Positions 21,593 to 32,152 of a stretch of 39,821 nt of DNA are shown here, piece after piece. Source of the DNA: Beroe ovata (taxonomy: Eukaryota; Ctenophora; Nuda; Beroida; Beroidae); NCBI GenBank assembly GCA_946803715.1, contig CAMPET010000005.1, positions 403,463-443,283 on the forward strand, read 5' to 3'. The translations under genes and the position numbers were made by a program. The first letter of the stretch is position 1, and each line of letters starts with the position of its first letter. The notes beneath the pieces were generated by a model, which searched no databases, was not told where the DNA came from, and saw nothing but the letters and a program-made list of their open reading frames with translations.

Positions 21593-21978
21593 TTAAGCTA
21601 CTACATCCTTCAGAACATCTGGCAAGGGAAGCTTTGAATGTTTGCTCTCAAAATGCTGTTTGTAGGTTTTAAGATCTCCCATCTGGCTCTGAAGAGGGTA
21701 ACACGGAATATCACTAAACTGTGATGTAATAGACTTCATACTACTTAAATTAGTGCTATATAAGCACCTGAGTCCTAAAAAATGAAGGAATACACAGCAA
21801 TGAGATAAACATATTAATCATGACTCGTATTATCAAAACTAGATGATACCTTGCAGATATCACATTGATGTACAAGGGCTGCACTAGCTGCTTTCTTTTG
21901 ATTTGATCCTTTCTTTTGTGCCTCTTTCTTTGCAGCATTCCGTTGCTGAGCCAATTCTTTCTGATGACCACGAGCCAT
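21593..21978 (-). CDS. ZNF706: ZNF706-like small C2H2 zinc-finger protein (SERF-like N-terminus)
   Basis: Two exons, 21850-21978 (ATG) and 21593-21688, joined in phase 0 to give 74 residues; vertebrate ZNF706 has 76. Seen: the basic SERF/4F5-like start MARGHQKELAQQRNAAKKEA, then KKAASAALVHQCDICK, the single zinc finger Cys-x2-Cys ... HFESKH, and an ending close to PLPDVLKDVVA. The intron splits the zinc finger just after the second Cys. Family knowledge: ZNF706 is a highly conserved nuclear protein linked to pluripotency exit and to nucleic-acid and amyloid interactions; a precise role in invertebrates is unknown. The gene is divergent from ENKD1, about 1.07 kb away. Confidence 0.95.
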
Positions 21979-23049
21979 TATGGATTCACTCAGCTGGAGA
22001 ATTAGCTAAAAGAGATAGATAGATTGCAAAAGTCACCTGTGCCCTGTAAAATCAGTAGCCAATATACCTAAGTAGAAAATCAAGCTATAAAGAGGATTCT
22101 ATATGGAATAAATAAAGGCAAGAGAATAATTGCAGCAACATGATATAACAGATTCACAGATGATTGATGAAATTGGCATATTATATATGTGTCATATTGA
22201 CTTCATTGCTTTGAGAAGAAATGAGACATGGAGCATATAAATTAAAACAGGAATATTGACTCAGACGTTTTAGGAAGCTCTGTTGACTTGCATGCACTTG
22301 TGTGCACATACTGAGCGCTAAATATTTCATTCCGCATTATATGATATGTCGTAAAAAGAGCAATGCATGGACTTGTCAGATGTAACCTGACTGTGCACAC
22401 GTTGCGCGCCCCTGTTCTACTCAGTGAACTGAAAAGTCGTAGAAAGGACGACGCGCAGCGCGCAGCGGAGCAGCGCGCGCGGAGTATTTGGGTCACGCAG
22501 CGCGGGAACATACCTGACCTATTTTTTTATGCTCGCGCGCTCCTTCATTGAGGGTCGAAATTAAACATGAACAGTTTCAGCCTTTGATGAAGACGCGCGC
22601 GTGAACAATAAAATTAGTGGGGCACGTGGCCGTGCGGTTTAATTGCGAGGTAATTGAACGTTTATAGCGGCGCGCGCAACGAAATTCTCGACAAGGTCTA
22701 TCATCAATCGACAAGGCATGAGTAAACTTCATGCTTATGAGTGATTAGAAAGGTACTCGACCATCGACTCATCATTTGCATTCGCTAAATTTATCTACAC
22801 AGTTTTCAAATTTAGCTTATCCTGCTCATTGCTCAAACTGTGTTGCATGTTACTCTATCAATTTTGCACCGATTATGTATCATGAATTGATAAGGACTAA
22901 GGTGCCCATTTTGTATCATGAATTAATTAGGACTAAGATGCCATTTCACCTGTAGTAACTGAGGCTAAAGTGTCCTGTGTCCATGTTTCATTTGGCAATT
23001 TCTTCACAATTCCAGCAGTTTGATATCTTCTTAGATCTGTACCTTAGAT
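21979..23049. promoter_or_regulatory. Divergent intergenic region ZNF706 / ENKD1 with a CGCG-rich core
   Basis: The two start codons (21978 minus, 23050 plus) point away from each other, so both promoters must lie here. A GC-rich patch from about 22385 to 22680 is dense in GCGC/CGCG words (around 22451-22482, 22530-22545, 22590-22602 and 22668-22680) in otherwise AT-rich DNA. It looks like a CpG-island-type core that could serve both genes. A direct repeat flanks 22875-22925 (TATCATGAATTgATaAGGACTAAG forms, two copies). There is no convincing RFX X-box. Confidence 0.45.
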
Positions 23050-24940
23050 ATGGTCTCAAACTGGACAATCAATGGGGCTAGGGAGGCCAGCAATCTTTAT
23101 CATGTATCAAAAGATGGGGCTGAATATGCTGAGAGAAATATCCATGGAACTATGGGAAATCTCCTCAACTCCTACAGTCAAAACAGAGGTACCTACCTGT
23201 ATTGTTGGGGATGCATGTCACAATAGTCAAATCCTGTGGTAGGAAGCATTTTGCTATCATGTATTCATAATATATCCTCAGGGTTTGTGGATGAACCGAT
23301 CAGGAAAAGACTAACAAACACAGATGCTGAAAGCATTGCACAAAAGAATATAAATGGCTCAATGGCAAATGTTTTACATTCACAGAGTAAGCAACTTCTC
23401 AAATAACAATTTTGATTGAATTTAGTAAATTCATTTAGTTGAATTTATTCTCTCTACAGATGAACCATCAATATTATCTCGGCCACAACCTGCTCCTGGG
23501 ATTCCCAGACTGAAATCATCAGATGCATTGGAGATACAGCATAAAAGTCTCAATGGATCAATGTCAGAAATTTTGAACAATTGTCAGTCTCCAATGAAAG
23601 GTAAGTTTTGTTTTAAATTCTTGATGTAATGAAAACATTAACAATAGACAGTGAATTGAAGTTTTGATCTTTACAGCATTTGGAATCAACAGTAAGCAGG
23701 TTAGAGCTAAGACTGAAGATGCAAGAGCAAATGTTACCTATGGGCAAAATGGATCTATTGGACCTCTTGTTCTGAATCCAGAGTCAACCAACATTTGCGT
23801 GGATAAAGTGAAATGTGAGTTACTGAATGGAACTCAAGAAAGCTAAGAAGGCAGTGAGACACCTTAAAGTAAAGCTGGCCTGTCCCAAACTCGATGATAG
23901 CTAACAGAATCACACCTTGCTTGTTTTATAGACGAAGAAGGGCATCGTCGAGCGGCAGAAGCAAAGAGTGCCCCTCCAGTTGAACGTGTGAGAACAGAGG
24001 ATGCTGGTAACATCGCCAAACATGGCAAGACCGGAACCTATGGTATTCTCCATGGAAACACCATCACACCAAATGATGCCAAGTGCAAGCAATGTAAGTA
24101 TTGTGTGATTGACAGATCAATGTATTCAATGTCAAAGATGTTGAGTCATGCCACAAAGGTGTGAATCAGGGCACACTGTCATCTTCTTATTTAATATGAA
24201 GTTGTTAGCTCTCTAAGCCGTGTCATTACCCGAATCCTCACCTCCCATATCAAATAACTTGATTCGCGTTGAGTTCGGCCACATATTTCATTGACTATTG
24301 ACTAACCAACAACTAGTCAAATTCAAAGCTATTTCCTACTTTCATTAGCAGTTTACACCCTTTCATATAACATCCATAATAGCAAAATGGTCCTCATAAC
24401 ACTCTGCACAGTATTTCCTCTAATCAACATGGCTACTCAGACAGCCAGGCAGTGAAGCAAGGGTTCGTTGCTTCCCAACAGCAGCCCGTACCCCGTACTC
24501 GGAATGAAGCAGCAACTAACAACATGAACCATGGCAACATTGGAAAACTTGGTGTTCTGCTCCAAGGGAAACCGTACCCAGTCAACTCAGATAGGAATAG
24601 ATGTGAGTTCCGATGTTTGCTAATTCACTATCTGTTCTTCTGCACTGAATAGTGAGAGAGGTGCTTAAGCCATAACGGGTTCGACTATAGAGCAAATTCT
24701 CTCCTCAACGGGCACAAAAATGGTTCATTTCATCATAAACGAATCTAAACGCATAAATCACTCCCCCCCCCCAACTGAACCCCCCCCTTCGTACAGATGT
24801 GGAGGGGGTATCCAGAGGGCTTGACGCCGCGACAACAGCCCCCAACCCCCGTGTCCGACCTGAAGCCGAGGACATCGCGAATCATCACAAGGGGATCGTA
24901 CAGAATCTCATAGTGGATATCTCCAATAAACCGAAGCTCG
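23050..24940 (+). repeat. Seven exon-encoded N-terminal repeat units of ENKD1
   Basis: Each of the first seven coding exons carries one unit: AEYAERNIHGTMGNLL, AESIAQKNINGSMANVL, ALEIQHKSLNGSMSEIL, ARANVTYGQNGSIGPLVL, AGNIAKHGKTGTYGILHG, EAATNNMNHGNIGKLGVLL and AEDIANHHKGIVQNLIV. Exons 2-7 begin and end in phase 1, so they are symmetric and can be gained or lost without breaking the frame. Unit sequences have diverged strongly, so the expansion is not recent. Confidence 0.8.
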
Positions 24941-26734
24941 GTATGTCTTATGAGAGAGGGAGAGAGAGATAGCACTCATTTTATGTATTCACAGTGTACT
25001 CGGGATATTCAATAATCGTTTAGAGCTATAAGTATAGCTGTTTGTTCATTGAGTACGATTGTTGTTGTGGTTGTTGCAGGTTGTTGTGGTTTAATCATAA
25101 TACCTGTCAATGACTTTTGGAGCATGGGTGTCTCTGACATTTTGCTGTTTGTCCGTGTCGCTAGAGAAATAAAGTTATGTGTTATTGACACTCCGCCCCG
25201 ATCAGCTGTGAAGAAGAGTGCGAGTATAGATCAGATGAACTATAACCGAATGAAGAAGAAAGAGAAGGAGGGACAGAAGAAGGTTGCGTCAAGCACGGAT
25301 AGCAAGCCACTGTGGAAGAATAGCAAATATGAGAGGACAGAGAGCAGACTCAAACAGTGGATGGTGAGATGATGTTTCTCCCGTTTTCAGTGTTTTATCT
25401 ACAATATCCATTTGTAAACACACTCCATTGTTCATACACAGTAATGTAAAATGATTCCTTATCTGATCTCTATAATGTTCAGGATACGACATATGGGCCC
25501 GGATCAAGACCAGGAACTGCAAATCAGAGGCCCAGTACCGCTGAAAAAAGGCCTGGATCAGCCGGAAAGAGGCCCGGTACCGCTGAAAAAAGGCCTGGAT
25601 CAGCCGGAAAACGACCTGGATCAGCAACAATCAAGAAATCAGCATCGGATGTGAGTACCACTTCAATCTACGCATTTTAATGTGTTATTTGTACTCTGTA
25701 TTTATACTCTATATTTGTGCTCTATATTGATTGTTTGAGAATTGAGATGATATTAATTGTTTACTGAGCTAGAACTCCCTTCAGTCGTGTTTGAAGCGTA
25801 ACTTCATTGCGGAGAATGCTAGGAAAGCGAAAGCAGCTCCTGTAAGGGTAGATCCAATGAAAGTTGAAGATGCCAAGGCAGCGAAGAAGAGGGAGGAAGA
25901 ATCTAAATGTTACCAGCGGGGAAGAGTCCCTGAATAGTGAGTTTTCGTGTGTGCCTCGCGCATGATCTTAGCTTTGTCAAATTGTTCATAGCATACTGTT
26001 CATATCCTAGACATGCATCACGCAGAATCAATTACATGATAAGAAAATAGCGTTTTGCTTGAACGTTTCTCAACGTTACACTCACACAGTCAGTGATATA
26101 TACTATCATGTGAAATGCATGCTAGATGATATGTTGTTGATGTATTTTACTGAGTATAACGGTCGTCGTGTATCCGCAGCTTGCAGGACAGGGTGAAACA
26201 GTGGAAGGAGGAAGAAGAGAGGAGAGTGGCAAACATGCCTGATCCAACTGTACCTGCCGGCCATGTTGTTATGGACAAGAGAGAGAAGGAGGAGACACTG
26301 ACAATACTTCTTAGGAGTGAGTTTGTCGCAAAACATGGTGTGCTTGAATAGAAATTAGCTTTGATAGTGTGTGAGTTATTCATCTGTATGAGATTTTAAT
26401 CTATTTTGGAGATATTTGGTATTCTTGTGAAGTTTTAGAGGGAAGTACTGTATACAGGATTACAGGACCTACAACTTATACAAGGTCATTGTATCTAAAT
26501 GTTGAGTTGCTATAGTCACCAATAGCTAGCATAGTAACAGTGTAATTAGTGTTTGTAACTGTTTACCCTATTGCAGGCAAGGAAAAACTCTTGGAACAAC
26601 TTCAGAATTTGCCTCTCCGTAACGACACACTTCGACTTCACAATACCCGGAATGAATTAGACGGAAAACTTGCAGAAATTGAAGATGCCGTAAAGATTTT
26701 CTCAAGGCCGCGAGTTTTCATTAAACAGGATTGA
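23050..26734 (+). CDS. ENKD1: Enkurin domain-containing protein 1 (ENKD1) with expanded N-terminal repeats
   Basis: Twelve exons: 23050-23188 (ATG), 23282-23386, 23460-23600, 23677-23814, 23932-24093, 24441-24602, 24797-24940, 25167-25363, 25483-25650, 25785-25936, 26180-26316, 26577-26734. They join without phase conflict into 600 codons plus stop. The C-terminus (~500-598) is an enkurin domain with KEKLLEQLQNLPLRNDTLRL and AVKIFSRPRVFI. Before it come blocks shared with vertebrate ENKD1: LWKNSKYERTESR and a FIAENARKAKAAP-like segment. Family knowledge: ENKD1 is a microtubule-associated centriole/cilium protein. The first ~330 residues are about seven degenerate units (R-x-[KR]-x-E-D-A ... 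G-[ST]-x-G-x-L-L), one per exon; vertebrate ENKD1, which is shorter, seems to have only one comparable segment. Residues ~396-451 are a KRPGSAG-type low-complexity spacer. The start was chosen as the only Met upstream of the first repeat in frame. Confidence 0.93.
24762..24787. repeat. Poly-C tract next to an ENKD1 acceptor
   Basis: Two C homopolymers (about 10 and 8 bases) separated by AACTGAA, ending about 9 bases before the acceptor of exon 24797-24940. They double as its pyrimidine tract. On the other strand the block is G-rich. Confidence 0.7.
25483..25650 (+). repeat. Coding minisatellite in ENKD1 exon 9 (RPGSAGK/RPGTAEK repeats)
   Basis: A 168-nt phase-0 exon in which a ~42-nt unit encoding RPGTAEKRPGSAGK is iterated (about two full and two partial copies). 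The encoded segment is basic, disordered and Pro/Gly-rich, typical of microtubule-binding linkers. DNA identity between units is high, so copy number is probably polymorphic. Confidence 0.8.
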
Positions 26735-28140
26735 CCAAATATATACTGAATTTGATATCTATCTTTGAATTTGAGTCTGGCTAACTTTTGAAAATTGTTT
26801 GGAACGAATGCGGCATCCGAGTTTATGTTGTTTTGGCTGATGTATCGCATGTTTTACTATGAAAGATTCAATACTCAAGTACCTATTAACTGCATATACA
26901 TTTTGGAGTAGCGTTCGATGATTTGATTGATATGAGGAAGCGAATTCTATTTTTGGATGAGTTTGTCTTTCTTCAGTCACCTGACATATTAATAGCGTTA
27001 AATTTTAACGAATTTTTATACTAAACTAACGAGATAATGGCTTGCTGGTACAAAGTTTTTTTTTATGAAACAGAGTTGTGTGAATATCAGAATTTATTTA
27101 TTCAATAATCTATGCTGGTTTTATCCCAACATCTGCCCTTCAATTCTCCATCACTGTCCCTCAATTTATAGAACTTGATATGAGTGAAATCATTGTCAAC
27201 GAATAGTGAATACACTCCGCCGTTGCCAATTTAATAGCGGTCGCACGAAAAAGCGCATTATTTGTAAGACGCTAGAACTTTAATGCAGGGAAAGGGTCAT
27301 TTTCAGTTTCGTTACCATGTGAACAACCGAATTTAAATATCACCAATCATATTATGTTACAACTTACTTGTGGATACTATGTACCATACCATACGCCATC
27401 GTCTGTTAATTCAATCAGTTTTAGGTATCAAGGGTAGCAAACATCCCTGTAGAGGTTCCAATATGCCATATGGCTTTAAATATGAAATCATGGTAAGTTA
27501 CAAGCGCGCGCGGCTCAATATGATCGCGCCGCGCACGACCATCTCATTTTACTGGAATTGGGGAAATTACGTTTGCGTTTATGAAGGAGCAAACCATAAT
27601 TTGAATCTTTTTCCTACAGGATTCAGGTGTTGCGATGGTTCTCATAGTCTCTTTTGATTGATATAAACCCCATGCATTTATGTTGACATTTAAAAGCATC
27701 AACGAGTATCAAATCATATGAGAGTTTATTCATTCTCCTATGATCCTGTAAACACAGTTTGTTAATTGCGATTGACGACATCATTAGGATATAACGTGGA
27801 TAAATCATACATGCCAAATGAAATTTGATAAGTTATTTATTGAGAATAATATGATCAGAGCGCTGATAACGTATCCGATGACAGTCAACTGGTAGCGAAC
27901 GACTGACGTAACCACTCTTCGGTAGATTGTTGCCAGTAAGATTAAAGCTTTCAAACAGAGCCATAATTGTAATATATGAAAACTCTTTCATCGGTTCTCA
28001 TTCGACTCTTATCGGTACTTATCTGACTCGAATCCATATTGAACTCGGCGATAAATGCTCCAATAGAATCGATACGCACGTCCGTCTTTCACTATCTCAG
28101 CCATTTTTGTTAACATAAAATTATCAATCCTCAGGTAGTC
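26735..28140. other. Intergenic spacer between ENKD1 and the secreted-protein gene
   Basis: 1.4 kb of mostly AT-rich DNA with a small CGCG patch around 27504-27535. I see no gene; the open frames are short and unlike the flanking genes in composition. ENKD1 lacks an obvious AATAAA. A CTCAG just before 28141 could be the acceptor of a 5' UTR intron of the next gene. Confidence 0.45.
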
Positions 28141-29391
28141 ATGATCGCAAGTAAAATATTAGCCGTTCTACTTGCTCTATCGCTCGTTGAAGCAAGACCA
28201 CGACTCTACAAAGCTCACAACCATGGCATGTTCACTTTCACTCCCGATTCAAGTTCCGCTTCTACAACATCCCAACATTCATCTGAAAATGTAACATCTT
28301 CAACCTCTTCTGGGTCAACCAAATCAACTCAAACCTCAACTTCTTCATCGCCAACTTCCTCCCACTCAACACAAACTTCTAGCTCATCGTCTTCTGCATC
28401 AACGCAAACTCAATCAACCGAAACTTCTGGTTCATTGTCTAGTTTAGACACAACACACTCAACTGGGAGTTTCTCGTCTACTTCAGACTCAACACACTCA
28501 ACTGGGAGTACGTCGTCTACTTCAGCCTCAACACACTCAACTGGGAGTTCCTCGTCTATTGCAGACTCAACACACTCAACTTCAAGCTCTTCCTCTTCGA
28601 GCAGTAGCTCAAGCAACACGCACAGCACCCCTTCTAACGTTGAGAATATAACATGGATTCATGGAGTTACTCAAGGTGAACAAAACCACAGCTCATCAAG
28701 CAGCAGCAGCCCAAGCAGTCAAACTGAAACCAAGGCATGGCATCACCATACTCACAGGAACACGGGACCAACTCACAGTTCCCACTCCAGTGACAGTTCA
28801 CCTAGTACATCTACTCCAACACCAAATATCACCCTAGATGATCACGATAATTGGTCACAATACGTAGCAACTCATGACGATCAAAATGACATGACTCATG
28901 GAGAGATGAACGAGGCCGATGGCGGAGTAAATGGAAATGGCGATGACAATGGAGAATGGTCTAACGAAGCAGAAGATCATAATGACTGGTCACATGACGA
29001 ACATAATGATAGCTATGATGATGGGAATGAGGCTGATCATGATACCCGGTCTCAATATGAAGAAACACACGAGGATCAGAATGATATGGCCGATGAGAAT
29101 GGAGAATGGCCTAATGAAACGGAAGATCATGATGACTGGTCACATGAACAAGAATACAACAACCATGATGGTGAGAGCGGGGCTGATAGCTGGTCTCATG
29201 AAGACCAGAATGACATGGATCATGTGACCAACGGAGGAAACAATGAGCAACAAAATGACGTTGAAAATGGAGAATGGTCTAACGAAGCAGAAGATAATGC
29301 CGATTGGTCACAGGAAGAAGCTATTGATAGCTCTAATGATGGGAATGAGGATGTTCAAAACCCCACAACGTTTTGGGACAGGCTGGGTTAA
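28141..29391 (+). CDS. Secreted Ser/Thr-rich (mucin-like) protein with acidic His/Trp repeats
   Basis: No orthologue recognised. Seen in 416 residues from a single exon: an N-terminal signal peptide (ASKILAVLLALSLVEA, cleavage likely before RPRLY), then at ~37-240 a region dominated by Ser and Thr with a 12-residue repeat (THSTGSxSSTSx, about four copies from a 36-nt DNA repeat around 28450-28585), expected to be heavily O-glycosylated. At ~237-405 there is a strongly acidic region rich in Asp, Glu, Asn, His and Trp, built from about three units that start NGEWSNEAED and contain DWSHE and DQNDM. It ends NPTTFWDRLG. There is no membrane anchor and virtually no Cys. This composition suggests an extracellular matrix, mucus or mineral/metal-binding protein; that is inference. 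Orphan or fast-evolving. ATTAAA at 29405 may be its poly(A) signal. Confidence 0.8.
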   Translation: MIASKILAVLLALSLVEARPRLYKAHNHGMFTFTPDSSSASTTSQHSSENVTSSTSSGSTKSTQTSTSSSPTSSHSTQTSSSSSSASTQTQSTETSGSLSSLDTTHSTGSFSSTSDSTHSTGSTSSTSASTHSTGSSSSIADSTHSTSSSSSSSSSSSNTHSTPSNVENITWIHGVTQGEQNHSSSSSSSPSSQTETKAWHHHTHRNTGPTHSSHSSDSSPSTSTPTPNITLDDHDNWSQYVATHDDQNDMTHGEMNEADGGVNGNGDDNGEWSNEAEDHNDWSHDEHNDSYDDGNEADHDTRSQYEETHEDQNDMADENGEWPNETEDHDDWSHEQEYNNHDGESGADSWSHEDQNDMDHVTNGGNNEQQNDVENGEWSNEAEDNADWSQEEAIDSSNDGNEDVQNPTTFWDRLG

Positions 29392-29404
29392 ACTACAAGC
29401 TTAA

Positions 29405-29410
29405 ATTAAA
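29405..29410 (+). terminator. Candidate poly(A) signal ATTAAA of the secreted-protein gene
   Basis: A variant hexamer 13 bases after the stop codon. AT-rich surroundings make chance occurrence quite possible. Confidence 0.3.
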
Positions 29411-29915
29411 AGTAGGCCCTGTGAAATATGTTTTATGTTTACACGAATAACATCTATCGTAAATTCCCCGGTTTTTGTTTTTTCTTTTGAGATTTTCGTC
29501 ATTTTTCGATAATGTGATATTATTATGATTCGATGAACTTTATTGTGTAGTATAAGATACATTGAACAGTGAACTCAATTATCAAGGTTTATTAACTTCA
29601 TTCAATTACTAATGAAATAATCAACTGAATTCATACAAATTATCGTCTAAAAAGAATTGAACGGAAATAACCAAATCCTCTGTTAACAAGGTATGTAAAC
29701 CGTCATTGAACATTGGCACAATAGACGATGACGACTGCTACTTTAACTTAGAGCTGAGGAGTTAGATCAGCTTGAAAGCGAGGTCAGAAATAATGTGCTG
29801 AATCTGATCTCATCAACCTCTGGTCTATACAATTCATCCTCGCCAAGTCAAATACAACATTAAACAGACCCAAGTCAAATTTAAGCGCTATGATAAAACA
29901 AGACTTATAGCGTTT
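29411..29915. other. Convergent intergenic region
   Basis: About 0.5 kb between the ends of the secreted-protein gene (+) and SEC22 (-). Minus-strand AATAAA (TTTATT on plus, 29588-29593) lies ~320 bases after the SEC22 stop and is its best poly(A) candidate. No gene seen. Confidence 0.4.
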
Positions 29916-32152
29916 TCAAAACACCCAATATCTCATGAAAAGGAATATCAAAACTAAACCCACGCCGGCAGCGATGTACTTCCATTGTTGGGCGTTAAGA
30001 TTGAGCTGATGCGATTCCTTCTTGTACTGCTGAGACATCATGGATAGGTGATTCGCTTTGTTGTCCAACACTGAAAATAGACGGCAATAATCTCATTTGA
30101 AATCGTGACGTGACAGTACACAATTCAAACTTGCCACGACACAGCTTTTGACGATGAAGCAATGCGCGCCGCGGTAATTCTGATCACAGCGCGAGTATAA
30201 TCAGAACAGTATCCTCGCGCGATACGCGAAGTCCCTCAATTTGTGTGACCAATGCCACACCCACTTATTCTCACAACTCAGCCGTAGGACGGAACATGAT
30301 GCATATATTCAACTCACAAATTAAAGACAGTTATTAAGTGGTCTTAACATGGCTGAGACCAATCGTTGAGCACTTTGCGAAACTTTGTATTACATTCAAC
30401 TAATAATAAGAGATCAGTGCTCGAAACTTTTTTACCTTAACTCAACATAAATCGATGTAGACATGAATTGAGGTATGGCGAATATTGAGAAAATGTCTAC
30501 CATACAGGAATTCACTCCCAACAACACAGCAGAGACTACGCAGAAGCCACTACACACAGATCACTAGAGTTAAGAGTGTACATGATTCTTACCACTTAAC
30601 TGTTCCCCTCTCTGAATGACATCCTCGATGTTCTGTACCATGATTCGCTGGACATCTGCCAACTCGTTATTTATCTTGCTCAGCTGTTTCGGAGACCTGC
30701 TGTCAGTGTACGACTTCGTCAACTTTCTGATCGTGGTTTCTGAAAGGGAAAATTGTCCAAAATATCGCTTGACTGCTGTTTCGAATACTATTTCGAAAGC
30801 TCTAAAACTGAGGCCTTGAACAATGAACGTGTTCACTGAACAGATACAGAAAAATGACAGTGAAATGGAACTTAATTTACTCAATTAGCAAACACATTGC
30901 ATAATACCTCCAGTTGACATGATAAAGTAGGACCAAAATCATTGAGAAATAAGAAAAAGATGAAAAGAAATAGCAAACATTCCAAAGTTAGGAAAGTTAG
31001 CTCGGTGACAGCTTTCGACACTACGAGTCCAGTCCCTAGGTATACATGAAAGTATTTCCCAAATATGTTACAGAATGTCCCTGGATATGCCAGAAACCCA
31101 TGCATGTTTGATACACTGTGAAATACAAAACGATCACGATGCAGATCAAGAAATGAGAACATATACCGTAAATCTTGTGTAAGACGTATGGTGACGAATC
31201 ACACATCTACTTTTCGAGTTGAGATACTTCTTCTCGAGTTGGAAAAGCTAGTGATGCTACTTCTCGAGTTGGGAAAGCTAGCAATATGCATAACTGCTCG
31301 AATTGAGAAAGTTTGAATCACTTCATTTAGAGTAGGAGCTAAGGACATGACTTCTCGAGTTTGGAGCTACATATGATATCTGCCATGATGCGGCCAGAAA
31401 TGTGACTGTTGCCTGCTTAGTAATCACCGAAATCGAATCTCAATCTCAATACACATGAAGTATATTCGCCTTACCAAATTCTATAAAAGTGTAAGGTCTT
31501 GAAGCTTGTCCAATCTGTGCAGCATATCTCTCCAGAAAACCCTGTGACAACTCTGCTAGGTAGTTGAATGCAAGCTTTTTGGAGAAGGAGTTATGACAAA
31601 TGATCAGGAAGCATACCCCTGAAAAATGAATGAATTTTCAATATTTCCAAATGTGAGACATATTGGGCATATTTTCGTGCACTAACTAGAGGCATTCATA
31701 TTATATTTACCTTGCTCAATCTGGTAATGTATCAGCATTGGGCCACTTTCAAGGGTGCATCTTGAAGGAGAACTTGGAGAGAGCTTTCTAAACAACTGCT
31801 TGGCTTGATTCTGGTATATTTGTAGGTTCTGTTCTTTCTGCAAATAAAACAGTGAAAAGACCTGTAACTAAAACAAAAGACTTTCTAGTTCAAACTAGGA
31901 TACTTAATAAGTTCAACACTGTTATCAAATTATCACTTGATAGCTTCAAGTAGGCTGGTCATGTCATTTCCTGGAATTTTGATTGGACAAGGTGGTTTTC
32001 CTGGAGTGGAAACTTGCATGTCTAATCTTATTTGGCACAAGGACTTAAGTATCATTATATCAACAGTTCCAACAAACCTGATTAGAATTGTCAATGGATG
32101 CACTTAAAGGGAGACCATCAGTGACTCTGGCAACAAGTGTTAGTAAAACCAT
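29916..32152 (-). CDS. SEC22: SEC22 vesicle-trafficking R-SNARE (SEC22B type)
   Basis: An R-SNARE that drives fusion of ER-Golgi transport vesicles. Five exons: 32078-32152 (ATG), 31711-31837, 31475-31618, 30593-30739, 29916-30070. All are GT..AG with consistent phases and give 215 residues, exactly the length of vertebrate SEC22B. Seen: longin domain from [19 protein letters not shown] through [26 protein letters not shown] and [11 protein letters not shown] to [13 protein letters not shown] motif [20 protein letters not shown] with the zero-layer Arg in VIQRGEQLS, then [17 protein letters not shown]; and one C-terminal transmembrane anchor ([18 protein letters not shown]) with almost no lumenal tail. 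The start Met aligns with the family start. Introns contain a CTCGAG minisatellite and a CGCG patch. Paralogues SEC22A and SEC22C are structurally different, so SEC22B is the best match. Confidence 0.96.
30150..30240. other. CGCG-rich patch inside the last SEC22 intron
   Basis: A local cluster of GCGCGCCGCGG, CAGCGCGAG and CTCGCGCGATACGCG words within AT-rich intron DNA. It may be a regulatory CpG cluster or a remnant of a GC-rich element. No function is visible. Confidence 0.35.
31210..31361. repeat. Degenerate CTTCTCGAGTT minisatellite in a SEC22 intron
   Basis: The word CTTCTCGAGTT(T)GG or close variants starts at 31210, 31230, 31260, 31294 and 31351, often followed by GAAAAGCTAG or GGAAAGCTAG. 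Spacing is irregular (20-57 bp), so it is a decayed tandem array. It lies in the intron between exons 31475-31618 and 30593-30739. Confidence 0.65.

Noticed and set aside
21979-23049. Search for an RFX X-box in the ENKD1 promoter
   Set aside because: No pair of half-sites with correct spacing could be seen, although ENKD1 is a ciliary gene.
27370-27657. 95-codon open frame in the spacer after ENKD1
   Set aside because: No homology, signal or repeat; length within chance expectation for this region.
28410-28628. Acidic minus-strand open frame opposite the Ser-rich repeat
   Set aside because: It is the antisense reading of the coding minisatellite; repeats keep all frames open.
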